Source of the DNA: Acidobacteriaceae bacterium
GTDB taxonomy: Bacteria; Acidobacteriota; Terriglobia; Terriglobales; Acidobacteriaceae
NCBI GenBank assembly: GCA_030044455.1
Contig: JASHVU010000441.1
Coordinates: forward strand, 1 to 12,602
Direction: 5' to 3'
DNA length: 12,602 bases
The position numbers and the translations under genes are program-made. The notes beneath the pieces are model-generated. The model was not told the origin of the DNA and made no database searches. It saw nothing but the letters and a program-made list of their open reading frames with translations. The stretch's first letter is position 1. Each line of letters begins with the position of its first letter. Below, in pieces: positions 1-5,714 of this stretch.

Positions 1-770
1 CGGCATCCGGGCCGCCTGCCGCCGGAGCTGCTCCACCAGCTTCCGCAGCCTCACCGGGAACACTTGCTCCTGCCGGGCAACCTGCCTCTGCCGCTGCAGG
101 CCAGCCCGAACCATCGGATGAAGAGCCAGATACTGATCAAGCCAAAGCAGAGATCGCAGCCGCCAAGCCCGAGGAACGCCCTTCGGACCCCGACAGCGTG
201 ACCACTACCACCTCGCCCGCACACGCCACCATGGTGCTCAAGCAGGCGCTCGACGCTATTTTTGCCCCCGGCCTGGACGATCGTATGATGGCCGCCATGC
301 CCGACTTTTGGAAGCTTTATTACAGGGCGGTCGCAGAAAAGACCGATTACCGGCCGTCAGATCCGAGCGTTTTGCGTCAGAACACGGTGGACAGGAAAGC
401 ACGCCTGCTGACCACTTTTGAACCGGACTCAAACCAGTATGCCCAGGACGACGGCGTGGCAGGCATGGCGTTGTATCACGCTGTAATCGCCCCCGACGGC
501 AAGCCGGAAGAAATCGCGGTAGCACGTCCCATCGGATTCGGGCTCGATGAGAACGCAGTCAAGGCCATTCGAGCCGCCAGGTTTGAGCCGGCGGAGAAAG
601 ACGGCAAGCCTGTGCCAGTGCTGCTTGACCTGGTTGTGCAGTTTCGCATCTATTCCAAGCGCACGAATGTGACGGAGCCGTCAGAGGACGCATCCAGGCC
701 GTCCGAGCCAGTGCTGCCCGGCCCCTACAGCGTGCAACATCCGTCTGCGCCCGAGCCCCAGGCTCAATAG
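1..770 (+). CDS. TonB-family protein, C-terminal domain (5' end outside window)
   Basis: The frame is open from base 3 to the TAG at 768-770, giving 255 visible residues. The first ~65 are a Pro/Ala/Glu-rich low-complexity stretch of the kind that spans the periplasm in TonB-like proteins. A TonB C-terminal-type domain follows at about visible residues 152-218, with the family pattern of a strand ending in 'APDGKPEEI', a helix 'DENAVKAIRAARFEPA', then 'DGKPVPVLLDLVVQFRIY'. A Pro/Ser-rich tail ends the protein. Such proteins couple inner-membrane ExbB/ExbD energy to outer-membrane transporters, or act as stand-alone periplasmic domains. A GTG at 198 could be read as a start, but the continuous open frame and matching composition upstream argue that the gene begins before the window. 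No exbB, exbD or receptor gene is visible, so the partner is unknown. Confidence 0.8.
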   Translation, partial: ASGPPAAGAAPPASAASPGTLAPAGQPASAAAGQPEPSDEEPDTDQAKAEIAAAKPEERPSDPDSVTTTTSPAHATMVLKQALDAIFAPGLDDRMMAAMPDFWKLYYRAVAEKTDYRPSDPSVLRQNTVDRKARLLTTFEPDSNQYAQDDGVAGMALYHAVIAPDGKPEEIAVARPIGFGLDENAVKAIRAARFEPAEKDGKPVPVLLDLVVQFRIYSKRTNVTEPSEDASRPSEPVLPGPYSVQHPSAPEPQAQ

Positions 771-804
771 CAGCGGGAGCCGCAGTGCTTCACGCCACCA
801 AATC

Positions 805-822
805 CGTCGGCTTCAGCCGTCG
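805..822. terminator. weak hairpin between convergent genes
   Basis: Arms CGGC (808-811) and GCCG (816-819) enclose a TTCA loop, with two further pairs beyond a T-T mismatch (805-806 with 821-822). It lies between the TonB-family stop (770) and the stop of the small minus-strand gene (823), where a bidirectional terminator would be expected. There is no clear T-run and the stem is short, so the terminator role is a positional inference. Confidence 0.25.
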
Positions 823-996
823 TTACTCCTCTTTCTGAATCAGCTCCACAAGCTTTGGTTTGTGCTTGGCCTCGCGCGGGGTGCGTGGCATCTTGTCGTC
901 GATCACCCGTGCAGGTTTGGGCTGGCCAACGCGCTCGCGGGCGTTGGCCTTTACTGCCTTGGTGGCGGAGAACCTGGCTGGCTTGCGTTTCGTCAC
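823..996 (-). CDS. small basic protein, unknown function (57 aa)
   Basis: The minus-strand frame starts at a GTG (complement of 994-996) and stops at TAA (complement of 823-825). The product begins MTKRKPARFSATKAVKANAR, contains 'RVGQPKPARVID' and 'PRTPREAKHKPKLVEL', and ends in QKEE. It is highly charged, rich in Lys, Arg and Pro, and has no membrane segment or signal peptide. Third codon positions are mostly G or C as in the neighbouring genes, and the composition looks like a conserved small cytoplasmic or nucleic-acid-associated protein rather than a random frame. The next stop upstream is near 1052, so a longer form would need a non-standard start. No good Shine-Dalgarno is seen; TATAAC lies about 12 bases upstream of the GTG and could be a -10 element close enough for a nearly leaderless message. 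I do not recognise the family with certainty. Confidence 0.5.
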   Translation of the reverse strand: MTKRKPARFSATKAVKANARERVGQPKPARVIDDKMPRTPREAKHKPKLVELIQKEE

Positions 997-1143
997 GGCA
1001 AGATTAAGTATGTTATAGATACCGCCGGAGCGGAAGCCGCGCCGGGTAGATTTTTACTGGAGCCGGGTTGATCACCTTGGGAGCGCGAGCGGTCGCATCG
1101 CAAGAGAGAAGCGGGTAGAGCGGGGGAGTGAGGGCCAAACACC

Positions 1144-1422
1144 ATGGAAGAGCGAGAATTCTTCAACGAGACGACGGAACAGCGCACTCACACCCTTATC
1201 TGCCCCAAGTGCGGGCAACCCGGCGAGTACAAGGTTACATGGGTGGTGCGCCGCAAGCGGCAGCAACTGCCGCGCGGCGCCGATGAACGCGACCGCGCCC
1301 GCTTCGCCAAGGCCCAGTCCTACATGGTGCGGCGCGACGACAAGCTGAGCTGCGCCAATATCCGTTGCCGCAAACCTTTCGAGATTACCTCGCTGCAGTC
1401 GCTGGCGTTTTTGACGGAGTAG
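1144..1422 (+). CDS. zinc-ribbon-like small protein (92 aa)
   Basis: The ATG at 1144 follows a purine-rich GGGGGAGTGAGGG stretch that can serve as ribosome binding site; the stop TAG is at 1420-1422. Residues 18-24 carry a CxxC knuckle (LICPKCG, Cys20 and Cys23) and a second Cys pair lies at 70 and 75 (SCANIRC, spacing C-x4-C), so four cysteines could bind one zinc. Between them is a strongly basic segment (VVRRKRQQLPRG, then DERDRARFAKAQ). This suggests a small zinc-binding, possibly nucleic-acid-contacting protein. The second half-site spacing is wider than a standard CxxC, so metal binding is inferred. It is separated from the next gene by 25 bp and could be co-transcribed with it, although nothing links their functions. 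Confidence 0.7.
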   Translation: MEEREFFNETTEQRTHTLICPKCGQPGEYKVTWVVRRKRQQLPRGADERDRARFAKAQSYMVRRDDKLSCANIRCRKPFEITSLQSLAFLTE

Positions 1423-1447
1423 GGCGCCCAGGTCAGGAACCGCTGCT

Positions 1448-3106
1448 ATGATGCCAGCGATGAAAACTCCGGCCTTTTTCACTTTCCAAACCCATTCCAT
1501 CGTCGCATCGCTTTGCTTCGGCCTCGCCTGCTCTGGGGTTTCAGCGCAGGACATTCCCACCGTGCGCGTCGAGAATGGCGCCTCGCAGTTGCTCGTTCAT
1601 GGCAAGCCGTTCCTGGCGCTGGCGGGAGAGCTTGGAAACTCCTCTTCGGGAACTGCCGCAGAGGCCGACACGATTCTGCCGCACCTCGAGAAGATGCACT
1701 TCAACACCGTCCTGATGCCGGTGGCGTGGGACGAGATCGAGCCCAGCGAAGGCCAATTTGATTTTTCCATCCCCGATCACTGGATCGACGTGGCCCGCAA
1801 CGAGCAGATGCACCTGGTGTTTCTGTGGTTCGGGAGCTGGAAGAACGCGTTCAGCGAGTATGCGCCGGCGTGGGTGCTGGCGGACACCAGGCGCTTTCCG
1901 CGCGCGATTGGCGTGGATGGCCGGCCGCTCGAGATTCTTTCGACGCTCGGCGAGGAGACTGCGCGCGCCGACGCCAAAGCCTATGCCGCGCTGATGGCGC
2001 ACCTGCGCCAGAAGGACGCGACCGACCAGACGGTGCTGTTTATCCAGGTTGAAAATGAGGTGGGCGTGCTGGGCGTGGGTGGGCGCGACCGTTCGTCAGA
2101 GGCCGACAGGTTATTCGGAGAGCAGGTTCCGGCGCAGTTGACAACGTATCTCTCGAGCCATCGCGAAACGCTCTCGCCGGAGCTGGCCGCGCATTTTCAT
2201 CCCGGCGCCGGCACGTGGAGCGAGGTGTTCGGCGACGCTGCGGACGAGGTCTTCATGGCGTGGCACTACGGGCTGTTTGCGGAGCGGGTGGTGAAGGCCG
2301 GCAAAGCGGCTTATCCGCTGCCCATGTATATGAACGCGCAGCTTCCGGCGCCCTTTGAGACGGCGGGCGATTACCCCAGCGGCGGCCCGCATCCGCTCTA
2401 CCAGGCCGCTTATCGCGCGGCAGCGCCCTCCATCGACTTTTATGCTCCCGACATTTACTGGCCCGACTTTGCCCATTGGGTGAATCTCTACAAGGCCGCG
2501 GGCAACCCGGTGTTTGTGCCTGAAGCGCGGCCCGATCCGGCTCCGTGGAACGCGCTTTATACGATTGGCGAGACGCGGGGATTCGGGTTCTCACCTTTTG
2601 GCGTCGACTCGCTCGAAGAAGGCTCAGGCCCGGGCCACGCAATCTCTGAAGCCTATGCGACCCTCGCTGAACTCAGTGACGAGATTCTCACGGCGCAGCC
2701 GGCCGGCAAGATCCGCGCGCTGGTGCTGGGCAGCACCGATCCCCGGCCTTCGCAGACGGTCGCGCTGGGCGGCTATCGCTTCAGGGCAATGCTGGCGCGT
2801 ACCTGGCCCGCCCGCGAACTGGCCGCCACCAGCGGCGGAATGATCGTGATTCAATCTGCGCCCAATGAATTCCTGATTGCCGGCTCGGGTCTCTCCGTCG
2901 ACTTTATTCGCGATCCCAACACCGATCGTCAGATCGCGGGCATCGCCCAAATCGAGCAGCTCAGCTACGACGGCGGCAAGTGGTCAACAGCGCGCGTGTT
3001 GAACGGCGACCAGAGCGACCAGGGACGCCGGCTGCTGATGGACGGCAAGGAGTTTCATGTGTATCGGGTGAAACTGTATGCGTATACGACAGCCAATGGC
3101 CAATAG
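1448..3106 (+). CDS. secreted GH35-type glycoside hydrolase (beta-galactosidase-like)
   Basis: This 552-residue protein has an N-terminal signal peptide (hydrophobic core about residues 17-28, likely cut after VSA at 33) and should act in the periplasm or outside the cell on beta-linked sugars, probably galactosides. The TIM-barrel pattern of GH-A clan enzymes is visible: 'HFNTVLMPVAWDEIEPSEGQFDF' (84-106), the acid/base motif VENEVG with Glu204 after Asn203, and the nucleophile strand VFVPEAR with Glu359. Residues after ~430 form a C-terminal beta-rich region like the DUF5597-type domain found behind such barrels. ATG codons at 1448, 1451 and 1460 compete; AGGA at 1435-1438 is spaced nine bases from 1448, so that start is chosen, though 1460 would give a cleaner signal peptide. 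The last codons lie inside an inverted repeat. The exact substrate cannot be told. Confidence 0.88.
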   Translation: MMPAMKTPAFFTFQTHSIVASLCFGLACSGVSAQDIPTVRVENGASQLLVHGKPFLALAGELGNSSSGTAAEADTILPHLEKMHFNTVLMPVAWDEIEPSEGQFDFSIPDHWIDVARNEQMHLVFLWFGSWKNAFSEYAPAWVLADTRRFPRAIGVDGRPLEILSTLGEETARADAKAYAALMAHLRQKDATDQTVLFIQVENEVGVLGVGGRDRSSEADRLFGEQVPAQLTTYLSSHRETLSPELAAHFHPGAGTWSEVFGDAADEVFMAWHYGLFAERVVKAGKAAYPLPMYMNAQLPAPFETAGDYPSGGPHPLYQAAYRAAAPSIDFYAPDIYWPDFAHWVNLYKAAGNPVFVPEARPDPAPWNALYTIGETRGFGFSPFGVDSLEEGSGPGHAISEAYATLAELSDEILTAQPAGKIRALVLGSTDPRPSQTVALGGYRFRAMLARTWPARELAATSGGMIVIQSAPNEFLIAGSGLSVDFIRDPNTDRQIAGIAQIEQLSYDGGKWSTARVLNGDQSDQGRRLLMDGKEFHVYRVKLYAYTTANGQ

Positions 3107-3167
3107 TGAAAAGCCAATTGGGAAAGTGCTCGGGGGTTACTGGCCTGGGGGCCGTTGCCCATTGGCT
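3091..3167. repeat. inverted repeat overlapping glycosidase stop codon
   Basis: The arm AGCCAATGGCCAA (3091-3103) is matched in inverted orientation by TTGCCCATTGGCT (3155-3167), 12 of 13 positions, with 51 bases between. A third related copy, AGCCAATTGG, lies at 3112-3121. The left arm encodes the last four residues of the glycosidase just before its stop. The arms could form a long-loop stem or be remnants of a dispersed repeat; there is no T-run to make this a standard terminator. Confidence 0.5.
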
Positions 3168-3262
3168 TCTGGCTATAGCGCGCACTGCGCACGTTATGAT
3201 TGAATCTAAATAGTGAGCGGCCGCGGCCCGACGGTCACGAGTTGCGCGGTAATTCCCCTATC

Positions 3263-3267
3263 AGGAG
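3263..3267 (+). promoter_or_regulatory. ribosome binding site of small membrane protein
   Basis: AGGAG is spaced six bases from the ATG at 3274. It is the clearest Shine-Dalgarno in this part of the window and fixes the start of the downstream gene. Confidence 0.7.
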
Positions 3268-3273
3268 CACAAC

Positions 3274-3552
3274 ATGCCAAATACCTTGCTTCCCCCTGCA
3301 GAGCGCAACCTCACGCCGGACCAGGTTGAGGCACTCGACAAACGCCGCGATCTGGGCCATACCTTTCTGGTCATCGCCGGCCAGTTTGCCGTGATCGCCA
3401 CCGTCCTGCTTTTGTGGGTCGGCCAGGACCTGACCTATTCGCCGGGCTGGCATCATCCCATGGCCTACTATTTCTTTCTGGCCATCTTGATGGTGGCCGT
3501 CTTCGGCGTCAGCGGCATGGTTTTGCGCAAGGGGACCCCGCGCATCGACTAG
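3274..3552 (+). CDS. small membrane protein, two transmembrane helices (92 aa)
   Basis: The protein has a short soluble N-terminus (residues 1-28, ending in ALDKRRDLGH), a first membrane segment at about 30-49 (FLVIAGQFAVIATVLLLWVG), a short loop with PGWHHP, a second membrane segment at about 63-84 (MAYYFFLAILMVAVFGVSGMVL), and a basic tail RKGTPRID. The positive charges before helix 1 and after helix 2 predict both ends in the cytoplasm. The start is supported by AGGAG six bases upstream. The gene is flanked by non-coding sequence on both sides, so it is probably transcribed on its own. No functional family is recognised. Confidence 0.75.
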   Translation: MPNTLLPPAERNLTPDQVEALDKRRDLGHTFLVIAGQFAVIATVLLLWVGQDLTYSPGWHHPMAYYFFLAILMVAVFGVSGMVLRKGTPRID

Positions 3553-3566
3553 TGAGTGGTTCGTAC

Positions 3567-3586
3567 CGCGGGTCTCCCGACCCGCG
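3567..3586. terminator. GC-rich perfect hairpin, terminator or REP-like repeat
   Basis: The arms CGCGGGTC (3567-3574) and GACCCGCG (3579-3586) are perfectly complementary around a TCCC loop. It lies 15 bases after the stop of the membrane protein, where a terminator is expected, but only a short TTT follows (3592-3594). It could equally be a dispersed intergenic palindrome. Confidence 0.5.
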
Positions 3587-3631
3587 AGCGGTTTGACGCG
3601 CCGTAGCTCCTAAATTTTCTTCAACTCCACA

Positions 3632-3659
3632 TAAATTTTATTGACTTAAATAAAATTTA
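3632..3659. promoter_or_regulatory. perfect 11-bp inverted repeat, candidate operator
   Basis: The arms TAAATTTTATT (3632-3642) and AATAAAATTTA (3649-3659) are exact reverse complements around a six-base centre (GACTTA). The repeat covers the likely -35 element of the promoter directly upstream of the DUF2089-like regulator gene. In an otherwise GC-rich window such an AT-rich perfect palindrome is unusual, and its position fits repression or activation by a dimeric regulator, plausibly the adjacent gene product. Confidence 0.55.
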
Positions 3660-3669
3660 AGCGTACCTT
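3641..3669 (+). promoter_or_regulatory. predicted promoter giving a leaderless transcript
   Basis: TTGACT (3641-3646) matches five of six -35 consensus bases. A -10-like TACCTT (3664-3669) follows after 17 bases; it keeps the T, A and final T of TATAAT. Initiation about seven bases later falls at or next to the ATG at 3676, and no Shine-Dalgarno lies upstream of that ATG. Both facts point to a leaderless mRNA. Confidence 0.5.
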
Positions 3670-3675
3670 AGTTTT

Positions 3676-3975
3676 ATGAAGGTACCGCTACCGCTCTGGC
3701 TCGAAGCACTCGACGAAGAAGACCTGCAGTTTCTGCGCCGTTTTGTGCTCAGTTCGGGATCGCTCAAGACGCTTTGCGAAGAGTATGAGGTGTCGTATCC
3801 CACTCTGCGCGCGCGGCTTGACCGGTTGATCGCCAAGGTGACGGCGGCCGAGGACCCGAGGGCCGCAGACGCATTTGAGCGCAGGCTGCGGGTGTTGGCG
3901 GCCGACGGAAAGATCTCCGCTGTGCTGGCGCGAGAGCTGCTCAAGGCCCATCGCGAAGCTGGGGAAGAAAGGTAA
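3676..3975 (+). CDS. DUF2089-like helix-turn-helix regulator (99 aa)
   Basis: Residues 13-52 (EEDLQFLRRFVLSSGSLKTL followed by CEEYEVSYPTLRARLDRLI) match my memory of DUF2089 proteins: a helix, a 'SGSLK..' turn, and a recognition-like helix in 'YEVSYPTLRARLD'. Full-length relatives often have an N-terminal zinc ribbon; here it is absent and the protein begins directly with MKVPLPLWLEAL. A charged helical tail (62-95) follows and may mediate dimerisation. It is probably a cytoplasmic transcription regulator. The gene has no Shine-Dalgarno, and the promoter positions suggest leaderless translation from the ATG at 3676. It is followed nine bases later by a membrane-protein gene, so the two form an operon in which the membrane protein could sense a signal or control the regulator. 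Autoregulation through the upstream inverted repeat is inferred. Confidence 0.75.
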   Translation: MKVPLPLWLEALDEEDLQFLRRFVLSSGSLKTLCEEYEVSYPTLRARLDRLIAKVTAAEDPRAADAFERRLRVLAADGKISAVLARELLKAHREAGEER

Positions 3976-3984
3976 GGTGGCGCG

Positions 3985-4326
3985 ATGATGCAGCCATGGT
4001 TCGATCAGAATCACTACGCGTGGATACCCGGAACGGTTTATGCAGTTGCAGCAGGACTGATGGGGGGCCTGGTTGGCTGGCTGGCGCCGCGGGGACGGGC
4101 ACGGAACTTCGTGCTCCGAGCCTGGTTTGCGCTATGGTTGGCAGCCGTTGGCCTGCTGATTGCGGGGTTTGTCGCACTTGCCCAGGGCCAACCGTGGGGG
4201 ATCTGGTACGGATTCCTGCTTCCCGGGGTCATTGGCACGCTTGTGGTGGGCATCAACTCGTATGTGGTGCGCAGGGCGTACCGATTCGTGGAAGAACGGA
4301 AGCTTGCGGCACGGGATCTGCTGTAG
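3985..4326 (+). CDS. membrane protein, three transmembrane helices (113 aa)
   Basis: Three hydrophobic segments lie at about residues 12-34 (WIPGTVYAVAAGLMGGLVGWL), 42-66 and 72-95, with a cytoplasmic-type basic tail (RRAYRFVEERKLAARDLL). The first loop is basic (PRGRARN). Two in-frame ATGs, 3985 and 3988, follow an AAGGTGG sequence ending at 3980; 3988 has the better spacing, so the first Met may not be used. The nine-base gap from the DUF2089-like gene implies one transcript. No known family is recognised; a role as partner or target of the regulator is suggested only by the pairing. Confidence 0.75.
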   Translation: MMQPWFDQNHYAWIPGTVYAVAAGLMGGLVGWLAPRGRARNFVLRAWFALWLAAVGLLIAGFVALAQGQPWGIWYGFLLPGVIGTLVVGINSYVVRRAYRFVEERKLAARDLL

Positions 4327-4402
4327 ATCGCCGCATCTTCCGTTACCCCGAACGGCGACCGCGCAAGCTGCACTCGCACCCCAAAGGGTATAGCCTTAAA
4401 GC

Positions 4403-5458
4403 GTGGCTTCCCTGCCTGTCTCCATCCCGGCATCGGACTCTCCGGCCCCGGCCGCCGGGCGCGCTATGCGGCTTCGTGACGGCCACGGGCGGGTAATCCA
4501 CGACTTGCGCGTCTCCATCACCGACCGATGCAACTACAAGTGCGTCTATTGCCGCACCGGTGAAGTGGGAGCGCAATATCCCGAGCTGGGCATCGACGAG
4601 TACCTGGGCCTAATCGGCCTGTTCGTCGATCTGGGCATCACAAAGGTGCGCCTGACGGGCGGCGAGCCATTGCTGCGCCGCGGGCTGCTCGATCTGATCC
4701 GCGAACTGTCTCGCCTGCGCACCATTGACGGCGAACGGCTCGACTTGGCTCTTACCACCAACGGTCATCTGCTCGAAGACCTGGCCCAGCGGCTCAAGGA
4801 TGCGGGCCTGAATCGCATCACCGTGAGCATGGACGCAGTAGACGCGCAGGTCTTTGAACGCATTACTCGCGTTCCCGGGAGCTTTGAGAACGTCCTGCGC
4901 GGCATTCGTGCGGCGCGCGAGGCCGGCCTGAGCCCGCTTAAAGTTAACTGTGTGCTCATGCGCGGCTTTAACGACGACCAGGTGGAGGGTTTTGCCCGCT
5001 TTGCACGTGACGAGAACGTGGTGGTTCGCTTTATCGAATTCATGCCTCTCGAAGAGGGCCGCCTTTGGACGCCCGAAATTGTCGTCACCCTGCGCGAGAT
5101 CGTGGAACGCATCGGCCGCGTGATGCCGCTCGTCGATCTCGACCCGCGCGAGGTGAGCGAAACCGCGCGCCGCTATACCTTTGCGGACGGGGTGGGCGAG
5201 ATTGGCATTATCGCGCCAGTGAGCCAGCCTTTTTGCGGCGCATGCAGCCGGGTGCGGCTCACCTCCGATGGCAAGATCAGAACCTGCCTGTTTTCGCAGG
5301 TCGAGCACGACCTTTATGGCCGCTTCAGGGCCGGCGCCGGCCGCGACGAGCTTCGCGAATACATTCACAGGACGGTCCAGGGCAAGGAGGCGCGCCACCA
5401 TATTGGTGAGCCGGAATTCCTGAAGCCATCGCGGTCGATGGTTCACATCGGCGGCTGA
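4403..5458 (+). CDS. moaA: GTP 3',8-cyclase MoaA
   Basis: This radical-SAM enzyme rearranges GTP to 3',8-cyclo-GTP, the first step of molybdenum cofactor synthesis in the cytoplasm. The 351-residue product has the N-terminal SAM-binding cluster motif C-x3-C-x2-C (Cys43, Cys47, Cys50 in TDRCNYKCVYC), the SAM-binding LTGGEPLLR (84-92), and the second cluster motif in FCGACSRVRLTSDGKIRTCLF with Cys278, Cys281 and Cys295. It ends in the double glycine needed by MoaA. Length is normal apart from an extra N-terminal stretch of ~20 residues rich in Pro and Ala. The GTG at 4403 has AAAGGG only at a loose spacing of 14 bases; ATG at 4466 (MRLRDGHGR) is an alternative start that keeps every motif. No other moa gene is in the window, so this copy stands apart from a pathway cluster. 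Confidence 0.95.
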   Translation: MASLPVSIPASDSPAPAAGRAMRLRDGHGRVIHDLRVSITDRCNYKCVYCRTGEVGAQYPELGIDEYLGLIGLFVDLGITKVRLTGGEPLLRRGLLDLIRELSRLRTIDGERLDLALTTNGHLLEDLAQRLKDAGLNRITVSMDAVDAQVFERITRVPGSFENVLRGIRAAREAGLSPLKVNCVLMRGFNDDQVEGFARFARDENVVVRFIEFMPLEEGRLWTPEIVVTLREIVERIGRVMPLVDLDPREVSETARRYTFADGVGEIGIIAPVSQPFCGACSRVRLTSDGKIRTCLFSQVEHDLYGRFRAGAGRDELREYIHRTVQGKEARHHIGEPEFLKPSRSMVHIGG

Positions 5459-5714
5459 CGGTTGGACAGAGTACGATGTGGGCGCCTCTGCTGAGCGGAG
5501 GTCGCGGAGTCGATCCAAATCGAACCCCAGCCCGCAGCGAAGATTGTGAAGCCATCGCGTTTGAATGGGACCAGCTTCCTGATTTCGTTGGGGTTCAGGG
5601 TGGTAAGGCAACGACCCAGATCCGCGTCGGCATCATCCTTTTATTACGCCACGGCGCCCGAGAGCGCTTGTGACAGAATGTTCGTGTAACACTTTTTCCC
5701 CGTAAGGCACCTAT
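5459..5714. other. intergenic region with weak promoter signals
   Basis: These 256 bases hold no convincing gene. A 65-codon frame (5476-5673) has unconvincing composition. Another frame reads 'EPQPAAKIVKPSRLNGTSFL' and onward to a stop at 5687-5689, which is faintly protein-like but has no start support. The 13-mer TGAAGCCATCGCG occurs both in the end of moaA (5421-5433) and here (5547-5559). Near the next gene, TTGTGA (5668-5673) and the small palindrome GTGTAACAC (5684-5692) lie in a plausible promoter position, but hexamer spacing is not standard. TAAGG (5703-5707) is the ribosome binding site for the next gene. Confidence 0.4.

Noticed and set aside
198..200. GTG as the start of the TonB-family gene
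   Set aside because: The frame continues open to the window edge with the expected Pro/Ala-rich linker, and no Shine-Dalgarno precedes this GTG.
862..1071. Plus-strand 69-codon frame opposite the small basic gene
   Set aside because: The minus-strand product is far more protein-like in composition and third-position bias; this frame is its antisense shadow and has no ribosome binding site.
4339..4356. Possible terminator hairpin CCGTT/AACGG before moaA
   Set aside because: Only a five-base stem, no T-run, and no clear relation to the end of the upstream gene.
5500..5545. tRNA T-arm-like string on the minus strand downstream of moaA
   Set aside because: A TTCGATT loop is present but the flanking bases do not pair into a T stem, and no acceptor, anticodon or D arm can be built.
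4610..5611. Long minus-strand frame (333 codons) across moaA
   Set aside because: It lies antisense to a gene with every MoaA motif; long antisense frames are common in GC-rich genes, and its composition is not protein-like.
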